Shown: in pieces, positions 41,949 to 50,977 of the stretch
Layout of the letters: each line of letters opens with the position of its first letter
Position numbering within the stretch: position 1 is the first letter of the stretch
Source of the DNA: CBDCFV01 sp963664625
GTDB taxonomy: Bacteria; Chloroflexota; Dehalococcoidia; Lucifugimonadales; UBA3495
DNA: 64,000 nt
Assembly (NCBI GenBank): GCA_963664625.1
Contig: OY761541.1
Span: 62,001 to 126,000, forward strand
Direction: 5' to 3'
The notes under the pieces: generated by a model
Databases searched by the model: none
What the model was told of the DNA's origin: nothing
What the model saw: the letters and a program-made list of their open reading frames with translations, nothing else
Translations under genes and position numbers: made by a program

Positions 41949-42836
41949 CTATTGCCCCTCCATCCTGGCGATCAACGTGGCCCGGGCAGACTTTGCCTCT
42001 GCAAGATCCGGCTCCAATTCCAGTGCCCGGTCATAATCGGCAATGGCGTCGGCATAACGGCCCAGGTCCGCCAGAGCGGTGCCCCGGTTGGAGTACAGGT
42101 GGCCGAAGGCCGGGCCCAACCGCAAGGCTTCGTCGAAGTCCGACACGGCCTGCTCCGGTTGGCCCATGTTGCGGTTGGCAATGCCCCGGTTGTAAAAGGC
42201 CTTGGAGAACCGGGGCACGATCTCGACCGCCCGGGTGTAATCGGCGACTGCGGACGCATAGTCGTGCATGTCGCTGAACAGGTTCCCCCGGGCGTAGTAG
42301 TAATCGGCATCGTTGGGCCGCAGTTCTATCGCCTTCGAGTAGTAGTCCATGGCTTGGTCGCGGTTGCCCAGATCGCGGTGCGCTATGCCAAGATTGTAAG
42401 CGGCGTTGGACATCATGGGGTCCAGTCTGAAGGCTTCAAGGAAGTCCTCTATCGCTTGGCCGTAATGCCCCAAGGATATCTGGGCCACGCCCCTGGCGTA
42501 GTAAAAGTCCGCGTCCCCCGGGTTGAGGTCTATTGCTTGGCTGTAGTCCAGCAGCGCCCGGTCGTACTCTCCCAAGTGCCGGCGGACGACGCCACGGGCA
42601 TAGTAGGCCACCGCGTATTCCGGTTCAGCCTGCACTGCCCTGTCGAACTCCTCTATAGCCCTTATGAGTTGACCGCGGTTCCGGTATGCCAAGCCCCGGC
42701 AATAGTAGCCGGGGGCCAACTCCCCATCCAGGGCCAACGCTGCATCGAAGTCCTGGATGGCTTGGTCAAGCAGTCCCTGCTGCAGGAACAACTGCCCACG
42801 CGCCAGATAGTCCAATGCTTGTGGTTCTTCTGCCAT
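41949..42836 (-). CDS. Tetratricopeptide repeat protein
   Basis: A 295-residue protein built from about eight 34-residue TPR units with the standard W/L-G-Y-A-F-A-P signature, such as AIEEFDRAVQAEPEYAVAYYARGVVRRHLGEYDRALLDYSQAIDLNPGDADFYYARGVAQ. There is no signal peptide or membrane span, so it is a cytoplasmic protein-protein scaffold. It is in line with the acyl-CoA synthetase (15-bp gap) and TenA genes on the minus strand. Confidence 0.93.
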   Translation of the reverse strand: MAEEPQALDYLARGQLFLQQGLLDQAIQDFDAALALDGELAPGYYCRGLAYRNRGQLIRAIEEFDRAVQAEPEYAVAYYARGVVRRHLGEYDRALLDYSQAIDLNPGDADFYYARGVAQISLGHYGQAIEDFLEAFRLDPMMSNAAYNLGIAHRDLGNRDQAMDYYSKAIELRPNDADYYYARGNLFSDMHDYASAVADYTRAVEIVPRFSKAFYNRGIANRNMGQPEQAVSDFDEALRLGPAFGHLYSNRGTALADLGRYADAIADYDRALELEPDLAEAKSARATLIARMEGQ

Positions 42837-42851
42837 ACCCGCTCGCTGAGA

Positions 42852-44513
42852 CTAATCCGCGGAGCTTTCCTGGAACTTCCGCACCTCGTTTTCGCGGAGT
42901 TCCACTCGCCGGATTTTCCCGCTGATGGTCTTTGGCAACTCCGTCACGAACTCCACTGACCTGGGATACTTGTACGGGGCCGTCGATTGTCTCACATGGT
43001 CCTGTATGCTGAGGACCAACTCGTCCGAACCGACGTAGCCGGGAGCCAGGATAATGAACGCCTTGACTATGTCGCCGCGCATGGCGTCCGGGCTTGCCAC
43101 CACGGCGGACTCTGCCACCGCCGGATGTTCAATCAACGCGCTTTCGACCTCAAAGGGGCCGATGCGGTAGCCGGCCGAGATAATGACGTCGTCGGTCCGG
43201 CCTACGAACCAGAAGTACCCGTCCTCGTCCTTGTAGGCTTTGTCTCCGGTCAGGTACCAGTCGCCAAGAAAAGAGGCTTCCATGCCCTCAGGATATTTCC
43301 AATACTCACGGAACAACCCCACCGGCCTCTCCGGCTTCACCCTCACGGCTATCTGCCCTTCTTCATTAAGCGGCGATTCGTTGCCCTCTTCGTCAACAAC
43401 CGCAACGTCGAAACCGGGCATGGGCCTGCCCATGGACCCCGGCTTGACCGGCAGGCAACGGAAGTTGCCGACCATCAGTACGGTCTCGGTCTGGCCGTAA
43501 CCGTCGTAGATGGTCATACCGGTGCCGTCCTCCCACTTCTTCATCACCTCGGGGTTCAGGGGCTCGCCGGCGCCGGTGCAATGCCGCAGGTTGCCCAAGT
43601 CGTACTTGGTCAAGTCCTCCAGTACCATCATCCGGTAGGCCGTTGGCGGAGCGCAGAAGCACGTCACGCCGTACCGTTCCAGGATACCCAGGGTCTGCGC
43701 GGCATCGAACCGCCCCCTGGCGTCGTGCTGCAACACCGCCGCGCCCTGGGTCCATTGCCCGAACAGCTTGCCGTAAGCCGCCTTGGCCCAGCCCGTGTCC
43801 GACAAGGTCCATTGCAGGTCAGTAGGCTGGAGGTCGTGCCAGTACTTGGCGGTCAATGTGTGGCCGATCCCGTAGGAGGCCTGGGTGTGCAGGACCATCT
43901 TGGGATAACCGACGGTCCCGGAAGTGAAGTATATGAGCAAAGGATCGTCGCTCCGGGTAGGCTCCACTCCCTCCAATTTCGCCGATGCCGATGCCATTGC
44001 CTGTTCGTAGGACGTCCAACCCCTCCGCTCATCTCCCACTACCATCAAGCGTTGAAGGGAAGGACACGAGCCTGCCGCTTCGGCCAGCTTGTCCGAGTTC
44101 TCCGAGTCGGTGATGGCCAGGTATGCTTCGGCTTCGTTTACCCTGTAGACGATGTCAGACGGAGTACACAAAGTAGTCGCGGGCATTGGCACCGCACCCA
44201 ACTTCATCAACCCCAGCATTGCCACGTACCACTCCGGGATTCTGGGCAGCATCAGGAACACCCTGGCGCCCTTGGTCACTCCCAGGTCTTTCAGCACGTT
44301 GGCGAAGCGGTTTGACTGCACCTTCAGGTCCCAGAACGTGTGCTGCCGCGAATGTTCCCCCGACGGGTCAAGCGATATGAGGGCCAGCTTCGTCCTGTCT
44401 TCCGCCCACTTGTCCACCACGTCAAAGCCGAAGTTGAAATACTCCGGCACTTCCATCGTGAAGTCGCGGTAAGTCTCTTCGTAGTCCAGCATGTTTGGGG
44501 TCGATTCGCTCAT
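42852..44513 (-). CDS. Acyl-CoA synthetase (AMP-forming), medium-chain type
   Basis: A 553-residue ANL-superfamily ligase that activates a carboxylate to its CoA thioester through an acyl-adenylate. P-loop YFTSGTVGYPKMVLHT, A5 motif YDGYGQTETVLMVGN, the ribose-binding Asp in WYLTGDKAYKDEDGYFWFVGRTDDVI, hinge AGYRIGPFEVE and the catalytic lysine in PKTISGKIRRVELRE are all present. Overall resemblance is to ACSM-like (medium-chain or benzoate-type) synthetases. It feeds the enoyl-CoA hydratase and CoA transferases encoded beside it. Confidence 0.94.
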   Translation of the reverse strand: MSESTPNMLDYEETYRDFTMEVPEYFNFGFDVVDKWAEDRTKLALISLDPSGEHSRQHTFWDLKVQSNRFANVLKDLGVTKGARVFLMLPRIPEWYVAMLGLMKLGAVPMPATTLCTPSDIVYRVNEAEAYLAITDSENSDKLAEAAGSCPSLQRLMVVGDERRGWTSYEQAMASASAKLEGVEPTRSDDPLLIYFTSGTVGYPKMVLHTQASYGIGHTLTAKYWHDLQPTDLQWTLSDTGWAKAAYGKLFGQWTQGAAVLQHDARGRFDAAQTLGILERYGVTCFCAPPTAYRMMVLEDLTKYDLGNLRHCTGAGEPLNPEVMKKWEDGTGMTIYDGYGQTETVLMVGNFRCLPVKPGSMGRPMPGFDVAVVDEEGNESPLNEEGQIAVRVKPERPVGLFREYWKYPEGMEASFLGDWYLTGDKAYKDEDGYFWFVGRTDDVIISAGYRIGPFEVESALIEHPAVAESAVVASPDAMRGDIVKAFIILAPGYVGSDELVLSIQDHVRQSTAPYKYPRSVEFVTELPKTISGKIRRVELRENEVRKFQESSAD

Positions 44514-44570
44514 AGCTCCCCCACGGTCTGTCGTCTATTGGTGTGGATCGTCAAGAATGGTCTTGCGGCA

Positions 44571-45371
44571 TCACTGGGCCGAAGGGAAATTGGCGGGGCG
44601 CTTTTCCTTTACCGCCTGAAGCCCCTCCTTGATGTCGTGGCCGAAAAACCCCAGCATCTCCAGAGCCAACGAGTAATCGAACGAGGTGTGCGCGCCCATC
44701 CGCAGCCACTGGTTCAGGGACCGCTTGGTCCATCTTATGGCTGACTGCGGCCCGTCGGCAAGTTTCCGCGCCACCTCCATTGCCGTGGGCATCAACTCAT
44801 CGGCTGGCACCGCCATGCTGACCAACCCGATGCGTTCGGCCTCTTTCCCATCGAGAAAATCGCAGGTCAGCAGGTAATACTTGGCCTTGGCCATGCCGCA
44901 GAGCAGCGGCCAGATAGCCGCCGCGTGGTCCCCTGCGGCTACCCCCAAGCGCACGTGCCCATCGGTGATACGGGCGTTTTCCGATGCGATTGATATGTCA
45001 GCCAGCAAAGCCACCGCCAGCCCGGCGCCAACGGCCACGCCGTTAATGGCGGAGATAACCGGCTTGTCCAGGTTTATGATGTTGTGCACGATGTCGCTGG
45101 CTTCCTGCATGTTGCTGGCGACGACATCGGGGTTGCCGATGGCCTGTTCGATCATCTCGAAGTCGCCGCCGGCAGAGAAGGCGTTGCCCTTCCCGGTTAT
45201 GACCGCCACCCGCACCTCGGGGTCTTGCCCCAAGTCCAGCCAGATCCGGCTCAATTCGTTGTGCAGCTTGAAGTTGGTGGCGTTCAGCACTTCCGGCCGG
45301 TCCATGGTCAAAAGGGCTATTCCGTCCTTCTTCTCTATCAGCAGGTGCTGGTAGCTTTGATAATCAACCAT
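44571..45371 (-). CDS. Enoyl-CoA hydratase/isomerase family protein
   Basis: A 266-residue crotonase from ATG at 45371 (MVDYQSYQHLLIEKKDGIALLTMDRPEVLNATN), with GAGG upstream; the open frame continues to 45410. Oxyanion-hole segments AFSAGGDFEMIEQ and INGVAVGAGLAVALLADISIASENARI are clear. The downstream part has RLGVAAGDHAAAIWPLLCGMAKAKYYLLTCDFLDGKEAERIGLVSM, in which the usual catalytic Glu position is not obvious. It is co-directional with the acyl-CoA synthetase gene (57 bp away), consistent with beta-oxidation of a specific acid. Confidence 0.9.
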   Translation of the reverse strand: MVDYQSYQHLLIEKKDGIALLTMDRPEVLNATNFKLHNELSRIWLDLGQDPEVRVAVITGKGNAFSAGGDFEMIEQAIGNPDVVASNMQEASDIVHNIINLDKPVISAINGVAVGAGLAVALLADISIASENARITDGHVRLGVAAGDHAAAIWPLLCGMAKAKYYLLTCDFLDGKEAERIGLVSMAVPADELMPTAMEVARKLADGPQSAIRWTKRSLNQWLRMGAHTSFDYSLALEMLGFFGHDIKEGLQAVKEKRPANFPSAQ

Positions 45372-45430
45372 CACATCCTCGTAACGTTTCGCGGTCGAGC
45401 GCATGTCCATGCGCTAATGATAAGAAATCG

Positions 45431-45517
45431 TTGAAATGATGGGTAATTTAGTTGGCTGGACTACGTAGGGCAAGCATCTGGTTTCCAACGCCGCCTCAGA
45501 ATGGCCCATTATTTCAA
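45431..45517 (+). repeat. MITE-like element, copy 1
   Basis: TTGAAATGATGG (45431-45442) and CCATTATTTCAA (45506-45517) are terminal inverted repeats with one mismatch. The body (GGTAATTTAGTTGGCTGGAC ... GCCGCCTCAGA) matches copy 2 at 46584 in the same orientation, and similarity runs on outside the ends (AAGAAATC on the left, AGAAGTTGG on the right). Non-coding. Confidence 0.8.
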
Positions 45518-45595
45518 AGAAGTTGGTCTCCTGGGCAGTACAACCAATTATAGCCATGGGCGATTACCGACTATTGGGTCTCGATTTGACAAGGG

Positions 45596-46192
45596 TCACT
45601 TTAGAATATTCGGCAACGTTTCTCCTCTCGAACGCACAAAATCGCTCTTGATGTTCCATTGAACCGAGTAATCAAACTCTTCCAAAGCGCGAGAATCGAT
45701 CCAGCCTGAGTCGAACCCACCTGATTCGAATCTTATACAATTCCACAAACATACTCGATATCTGTACGATGGGGTAAGATTGCTTTCCCAGTGCAGCAAG
45801 CATTGCGACCCATTAGTCACTCCTGCTTGCAATTCGACCTCATCTATCAGAGTGAATGTGCTGTCATAGACGCTTACTGACAACCACGGCCCGATATCTC
45901 TCGATCTTTCGTATCCTTGACAAGCTTTCCCGATACGCCCATGTTGAAATTTTTTGCCTTCCAAAGCAAAAGCCCCACGAAGCCTTGTTCCGCTTTCAAT
46001 AAGCGTCGGTTCCGGCATTGTGGCAGTCGGTTCCAGCATCGTGGCGGTCGGTTCCAGCATTGTGGCAGCCGGTTCGTCACTGGCACCTCCTTTAGGGAGA
46101 GTAGTACCTACTGGTGTTTCTGGCAAACACGCAATCACAGCGACAACCATGGCAATTCCGATCGCCCAGATGAATCTTTTCACGTAGTTCAT
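45596..46192 (-). CDS. Hypothetical lipoprotein
   Basis: A 198-residue exported protein. Signal peptide MNYVKRFIWAIGIAMVVAVIAC has a lipobox (VIAC). A threonine/proline-rich spacer with a short tandem repeat follows (EPTATMLEPTATMPEPT), then a globular part with several cysteines (KACQGYERS, SQCLLHWESN, RVCLWNCIRFES) probably forming disulfides. No family recognised. The gene lies between two MITE-like copies together with the next ORF. Confidence 0.75.
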   Translation of the reverse strand: MNYVKRFIWAIGIAMVVAVIACLPETPVGTTLPKGGASDEPAATMLEPTATMLEPTATMPEPTLIESGTRLRGAFALEGKKFQHGRIGKACQGYERSRDIGPWLSVSVYDSTFTLIDEVELQAGVTNGSQCLLHWESNLTPSYRYRVCLWNCIRFESGGFDSGWIDSRALEEFDYSVQWNIKSDFVRSRGETLPNILK

Positions 46193-46253
46193 CTTTCATA
46201 CCGCGAGGGCGCATTTCAGTTGCAGATCTAGGGACATTTTACGGGTCATAAAT

Positions 46254-46550
46254 TCAACCCTCGATCTTGATCAGTAATTCCCTGGCTTTGGCAGCAATCC
46301 GTTCGTAATTTGGAATGCGGTCCGACTGGATTACATTTCGCAGGGCATCTCCTGCCCTGCCGGATTTTATGATCCGGCGTGCTTGGCTGACACGGGTTCG
46401 GCTGCCGCTCTCCTTGTAGCGCTCTTGTCGGATCAGTAGTTCGATTACTTGGCTGTCGGCCAACGTCTGGTCGGCAAATTGACAGAAGTATGTGACAAAG
46501 CACCCCTTCCCAATACTACGCAGGCTTCTTTCCAACTGGTCATCGTTCAT
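46254..46550 (-). CDS. Small hypothetical protein
   Basis: A 98-residue, largely helical and basic protein. It starts MNDDQLERSLRSIGKGCFVTYFCQFAD and ends with a charged helix (SRTRVSQARRIIKSGRAGDALRNV). No signal or membrane span; no family recognised. Also bracketed by the MITE-like copies, with one copy starting 33 bp upstream of its start. Confidence 0.6.
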   Translation of the reverse strand: MNDDQLERSLRSIGKGCFVTYFCQFADQTLADSQVIELLIRQERYKESGSRTRVSQARRIIKSGRAGDALRNVIQSDRIPNYERIAAKARELLIKIEG

Positions 46551-46583
46551 TTTCTTTGACTCCTCTATAATGGCAAGAAATCA

Positions 46584-46669
46584 TTGAAATGATGGGTAAC
46601 TTGGTTGGCTGGACTACGTGGGCAAGTATCTGATTGCCGACACCGCCTGAGAGTGGTCCATCATTTCAA
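46584..46669 (+). repeat. MITE-like element, copy 2
   Basis: TTGAAATGATGG (46584-46595) and CCATCATTTCAA (46658-46669) are perfect 12-bp terminal inverted repeats of an 86-bp element. It is a direct-orientation relative of copy 1. It ends 13 bp before the CoA transferase stop codon. Confidence 0.85.
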
Positions 46670-46682
46670 AGAAGTTGGACCA

Positions 46683-47924
46683 CTAATAGATTACGCCTTC
46701 CGAAGCCAACCGGGAGATTTCCGCTTGCTCCATTCCGAGAAGCTCGCCGAACACGTAGGGATTGTCCTCGCCGATGTTGCTGTAGTGACCGTACTCCATG
46801 GGGGTCCTGGACAGATGGGCTGGCGAAGCCCAGCCGACGCCGGCCCCCTCCTCCCACTCTGAAGCCATCTTGCCCCGCTCGGCCAAGTAATAGTTGGTAT
46901 CCCGATAGAACCCCCTCTCCTTCAGATGGGCGCTGTCGTGAAGGTCCTGTCCTTGGGACACGATGCTGGCAGGAACGCCCGCGTTCTGCAACTTCTCCAT
47001 TACCGCACTGGGTTCCTGTTCGCCGGTCCATTGTCTGATTAATTCGTCCAGTTCGTCCTGGTTCTCTACCCGCGCCGCCATGCTGGAGAAACGGTCTTCC
47101 CCCGTCCAAGGCGGATTTCCCAATACTCCGCAAAATGCCTCCCACTCTTCATCGTTGCGGACGGCGATGGCGCAGAACCTGTCGTCCCCCCGGCATGGAT
47201 AGACCCCGTGGGGAGCAACCGCCGGGTTCCGGTTGTCCAACCGCTCCGGCAGCCTCTCGTTCAACTGGTAGTCGAGAATGGCCGGGCCCGCCGTAACGGC
47301 CCCCGACTTGAAAATTGAAGATTCCAGTGTTGCGGTCTTGCCTTGAAAGCGCCGGCGCATTAGGGCCGAAATAACGGCGAAGGGTTGGAACACGCCGGTG
47401 TGATAGTCGGAGTAGGACGTATTGATGGTCACCGGCGGCGCGCCCGGAGGCCCGGACATGAGCGACACCCCCGACATGTGCTGCACCAGGATGCCGTAGG
47501 ACTTGTAGGTATAGTACGGCCCGATGCCCCCCAAACCGGTCTGCCACATGATAACTATGTCCGGCCGCACCTGCCTGACTTCGGGAAAGTCCACCCCCCA
47601 GCGCGACAGGATATTGCGCCGGAAATTGGTCATGAAGACGTCGCTCACCTTGAGCAACTCCATCAGAAGTTCTCTTCCACCGGGAGTTCTTACGTCAATG
47701 GTGATGCGTTTCTTGTGCCGCTGGTAGTCCGGCTGTCCCGCTCCTCTCGACCAAGCCGGAATGAACGCCATCTCATCCAGGACCTTGTTGGTCTCGACCT
47801 TGATGACTTCCGCGCCCAAGGACGCCAGTATCCTGCCGGTCAGGGGCAACGCCACGTAGGGCCCCAGTTCCACCACCCTGACCCCTTCCAGGGCCTGTTT
47901 AGGCACATTTACGCCCGCATCCAA
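46683..47924 (-). CDS. CaiB/BaiF family III CoA transferase, copy 1
   Basis: A 413-residue family III CoA transferase moving CoA between carboxylic acids. LEGVRVVELGPYVALPLTGRILASLGAEVIKVE is the standard N-terminal Rossmann-like block. YQRHKKRITIDVRTPGGRELLMELLKVSDVFMTNFRRNIL and YGILVQHMSGVSLMSGPPGAPPVTINTSYSDYHTGVF follow. The catalytic Asp, usually about 169, most likely lies in SYSDYHTG. TTG at 47924 is the likely start (AAGGAG upstream); GTG at 47906 is an alternative. Partner and substrate unknown; a second copy is upstream. Confidence 0.92.
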   Translation of the reverse strand: MDAGVNVPKQALEGVRVVELGPYVALPLTGRILASLGAEVIKVETNKVLDEMAFIPAWSRGAGQPDYQRHKKRITIDVRTPGGRELLMELLKVSDVFMTNFRRNILSRWGVDFPEVRQVRPDIVIMWQTGLGGIGPYYTYKSYGILVQHMSGVSLMSGPPGAPPVTINTSYSDYHTGVFQPFAVISALMRRRFQGKTATLESSIFKSGAVTAGPAILDYQLNERLPERLDNRNPAVAPHGVYPCRGDDRFCAIAVRNDEEWEAFCGVLGNPPWTGEDRFSSMAARVENQDELDELIRQWTGEQEPSAVMEKLQNAGVPASIVSQGQDLHDSAHLKERGFYRDTNYYLAERGKMASEWEEGAGVGWASPAHLSRTPMEYGHYSNIGEDNPYVFGELLGMEQAEISRLASEGVIY

Positions 47925-47988
47925 TTACCTGCTTCTCCTTACCGTCCATCCCGTTATTAACATGGAAATAGCCCACGGAAGCACAGTT

Positions 47989-48009
47989 CCCTCTCCCGGA
48001 GGGAGAGGG
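47989..48009. repeat. Extragenic hairpin CCCTCTCCC-GGA-GGGAGAGGG
   Basis: Perfect 9-bp stem with a 3-nt loop, followed by CTAGGGTGAGGG. This is a common bacterial extragenic repeat type, distinct from families A and B. It lies between the two co-directional CoA transferase genes. Confidence 0.75.
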
Positions 48010-48100
48010 CTAGGGTGAGGGCGTTCCCCTGTTTTCATTCCCATACGTGGCCTCAAGGCCATAGCCAATTCCCACGCATTACGTGCCTAACAGTCCATCC

Positions 48101-48130
48101 CGTCATTCCCGCGCAGGCGGGAATCCATAA
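48101..48130. repeat. REP-like hairpin repeat, family A
   Basis: CGTCATTCCCGCGCAGGCGG then GAATCCATAA, just downstream of the second CoA transferase gene. Confidence 0.85.
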
Positions 48131-48168
48131 ACCCCGATCAGCGATGCTGGTTCCTTTTGCAATACCTT

Positions 48169-49401
48169 CTAAATGACACCCGCCCCTCGCAACTCCGCCA
48201 GTTCTTCGGCGCTCAAGCCCAACTCATCGCCGTAAATCGCCTGGTTGTCCTGTCCCAGTCCCGGAGCGACACCGATGGATGGCGCCACCTCTTCACTGTC
48301 AAAGACGCCCAGAGGATACTTCAACGTCCCCACTTCCGGATGCTCCGCCTCAACCCAGAAGTGACTTGCCTCCAGTTGGGGGTCTTGTAGAAGATCGGAG
48401 ACATCGTTGACGGGAAGGAACACCAGATTGCGCTTCTGTCCTTCGTGAAAAAGCTCCTCGGCAGTGAACCTCGCGGCGAAATCAACGAACAGGGCGGTGA
48501 TAACGTCGATGTGAGGCGCGCGCTCCTGGTTCCCTCCTTTGTACTGCTCGTTCAGTATCTCTTCGTTGCCCGTCACTTCGTATATCCAACTCGCCAGGGC
48601 ATCCCATTCCCGCGGGGTGATAACCCCCACGGTTATCCATCCGTCCTGGCAGGGAAATGCCCCCAACGGTATCACCAACGTCGAATTGGTCCCAACCCTG
48701 GTAACGTTCTGGCCCATCTGCATCCACGCCAAGGCCGGGTGAGCATCGGTATAGTAGGTGATCATGGCCTCTTGAAGAGAGACGTCGATGTACTGGCCCT
48801 CGCCTCCCAGCATATCCCGGTGGTACAGGGCAGCCATTACGGCCACCGCCGCATATTGGCTCCCGGGAAAGTGAGACTGCTCGTTTCCCTGCCGTACCGG
48901 CGGCCGGTCCGGGTCGCCTGTGATTTGCATATACCCGCTTGCGGCTGAAGCAATCAAGTCCGACGACTTGTAGCCCTTCCACGGCCCCATTTGTCCGAAC
49001 GGAGATATGGAAGCCATGACCAACCCCGGATGACCTTCACGCAGCGCGTCGTAGCCCAACCCAATGCCGTCCAGGTAGCCGACGGGCATACTTTCCACAA
49101 TCACATCGGCTTGGGCCGCTAATTTTTTGAAGAGTCCTTGACCCTGTGGCGACTCCAGGTCCAACGTAACCGAGCGTTTGTTGGTGTTGTAGAACAGGAA
49201 GTAGGCGCTGCGTTCGAGGTGGGGTTCGTCGTTCGGAAATGGTCCCTTCCTGCGGCCGGGGCCTCCCGAAGGCGGCTCAACCCGGATTACGTCCGCCCCG
49301 TAGTCGGCCAGCAGCTTGGTGCAGAACACTCCCTGCTCGTCAGTGAGGTCCAGCACCCGGTAGGACGGTATGAGGCTGTTTTCGGCCTTGTAGTGGACCA
49401 T
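48169..49401 (-). CDS. CaiB/BaiF family III CoA transferase, copy 2
   Basis: A 410-residue family III CoA transferase. ATG at 49401 (MVHYKAENSLIPSYRVLDLTDEQG) has GGAGAG upstream; the frame extends back to 49455 without support. Blocks: LLADYGADVIRVEPPSGGPGRR, FLFYNTNKRSVTLDLESPQGQGLFKKLAAQADVIVESMPVGYLDGIGLGYDALR, the catalytic-Asp region SDLIASAASGYMQITGDPDRPPVRQGNEQSHF, and GEGQYIDVSLQEAM. It is more distant from copy 1 than a tandem duplicate would be. It probably serves a different acid in the same catabolic region. Confidence 0.93.
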   Translation of the reverse strand: MVHYKAENSLIPSYRVLDLTDEQGVFCTKLLADYGADVIRVEPPSGGPGRRKGPFPNDEPHLERSAYFLFYNTNKRSVTLDLESPQGQGLFKKLAAQADVIVESMPVGYLDGIGLGYDALREGHPGLVMASISPFGQMGPWKGYKSSDLIASAASGYMQITGDPDRPPVRQGNEQSHFPGSQYAAVAVMAALYHRDMLGGEGQYIDVSLQEAMITYYTDAHPALAWMQMGQNVTRVGTNSTLVIPLGAFPCQDGWITVGVITPREWDALASWIYEVTGNEEILNEQYKGGNQERAPHIDVITALFVDFAARFTAEELFHEGQKRNLVFLPVNDVSDLLQDPQLEASHFWVEAEHPEVGTLKYPLGVFDSEEVAPSIGVAPGLGQDNQAIYGDELGLSAEELAELRGAGVI

Positions 49402-49611
49402 GGCTCTCCAATAGGCGCAACCCAATGAGTCCGCGCGTGCCGCGGGCGCAAACACCGCCCGGTATTGGCGTTGACTCAGCCACGCCGATTATAGGTTGGG
49501 CCGCTTTAAGGGTCAACAAACGAGGACCCAACGGGTTTCCGGCTCCGGCGGGGGCTGATATTATGGGGAGCGTCGAAAATAGGCCGAGTCGGATGCCCTC
49601 CAGGAGAAGGA

Positions 49612-50943
49612 ATGATGGTAGAGACCCATGACGAGTTGACCCGTTACCAGCAGATGACGCCCAAGTCGCGGGAACGGTGGCTGGAGGCAACCGATTACCT
49701 GCCCGGTGGAGACAGCCGTCACTCCATCTTCTGGGACCCCTATCCCATATTCGTCGCGTCGGCGTCCGGGTGCCACGTGATTGACGCCGACGGCACGGAC
49801 CGGCTGGACTTCATCAACACCATGACCACCATGATCCTCGGTCACGCTCCCAGGCCGGTCATGGATGCGGTAAAACAGCAACTCGACGACGGCGTAGCCT
49901 ACAACGCCCCCAACTACCACCAAGTCAGCTTGGCCAAGCTGCTTTGCGATCGGATACCCAGCTTTGACTTGGTGCGCTTCACCAACTCGGGCACAGAGGC
50001 CACGTTGAACACCATCAGGGCCGCCCGTGCCTTCACCGGGAAAAGCAAGTTCGCCAAGGTGGAGGGCGGCTACCACGGCACCCACGACGCCGTCACCGTG
50101 AGTGTCCGGGTCGATCCGGAAAAGGCCGGCGACCCTCAGCGGCCCACCGCGCTCCCGGCCAGCGAGGGTCTGGCCGAAGGCGTTACCGATCAAGTGGTGA
50201 TAATCCCGTTTAACGACGTGGAATCCTCCCGGCGAATTCTCGAAGAGAACAAGGACCAACTGGCCGCGGTTATTGTCGAGCCGGTCATGGGGTCGGTAGG
50301 CATGGTTCCCGGTTCCATAGAGTTTCTGACCATGCTACGGGACTTCACCGCCGACAACGGGATCATCCTGATCTTCGACGAGGTGATCAGCTTCCGGGTA
50401 GCCCCCGGAGGCGCGCAACAATACTACGGCGTAACGCCCGACATGACATCCTTGGGGAAGATCATCGGCGGCGGCTTCGCGGTGGGGGCCTTCGGCGGCC
50501 GCAAAGACATCATGGACCTTTACGACCCCACCAAGGGGGCCAAGGTGTCCCACGCCGGCACCTTCAACGCCAACCCGGTGACTATGCTGGCAGGGACGGT
50601 CACAATGGAGCAGTTGACCGACGAAGTTTACCGGAGCTTGGCGGAACGCACCGAGCAGTTGCGCCAAGGAATCCGGCAAGTCTGTGCTGACCTCGAAGTC
50701 CCGGTGCAGGTAACCGGACTCGGCTCCCTGTTCGGGATTCATTTCACCGATGGGCCGGTGGACGGCTACCGGGCGGTGGCCAAGGGCGACTACAAATTGA
50801 AAAACCAAGTGTTCCTGGGGCTGATGAACGAAGGCATACTAATGGCGTCCAATCTGGTGGGAGGCCTCTCCACCGAAATAGGCGATGAAGAGATTGCCGC
50901 CTTCTTGGACGCCTTGAGACGGGTCCTGGAACGCCAGCGTTAG
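49612..50943 (+). CDS. Class III aminotransferase, glutamate-1-semialdehyde aminomutase-like
   Basis: A 443-residue PLP enzyme. YLPGGDSRHSIFWDPYPIFVASASGCHVIDADG and FINTMTTMILGHAPRPV resemble HemL. VRFTNSGTEATLNTIRAARAFTGKSKFAKVEGGYHG is the cofactor phosphate region, ILIFDEVISFRVAPGGAQQYYGVTPDMTSLGKIIGGGF carries the Asp and the Schiff-base lysine, and AGTFNANPVTMLAG closes the site. Not placed with other haem genes, so it is more likely an aminotransferase or aminomutase for a catabolic amine than true HemL. CAGGAGAAGG precedes ATG at 49612 (a second ATG follows at once). Confidence 0.9.
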   Translation: MMVETHDELTRYQQMTPKSRERWLEATDYLPGGDSRHSIFWDPYPIFVASASGCHVIDADGTDRLDFINTMTTMILGHAPRPVMDAVKQQLDDGVAYNAPNYHQVSLAKLLCDRIPSFDLVRFTNSGTEATLNTIRAARAFTGKSKFAKVEGGYHGTHDAVTVSVRVDPEKAGDPQRPTALPASEGLAEGVTDQVVIIPFNDVESSRRILEENKDQLAAVIVEPVMGSVGMVPGSIEFLTMLRDFTADNGIILIFDEVISFRVAPGGAQQYYGVTPDMTSLGKIIGGGFAVGAFGGRKDIMDLYDPTKGAKVSHAGTFNANPVTMLAGTVTMEQLTDEVYRSLAERTEQLRQGIRQVCADLEVPVQVTGLGSLFGIHFTDGPVDGYRAVAKGDYKLKNQVFLGLMNEGILMASNLVGGLSTEIGDEEIAAFLDALRRVLERQR

Positions 50944-50977
50944 GGCCAGAGTTAGGGATATTAAGTCCCGTCAACCT

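Noticed and set aside
42987..44315. 442-codon open frame on the plus strand
   Set aside because: Antisense shadow of the acyl-CoA synthetase gene, which has all family motifs.
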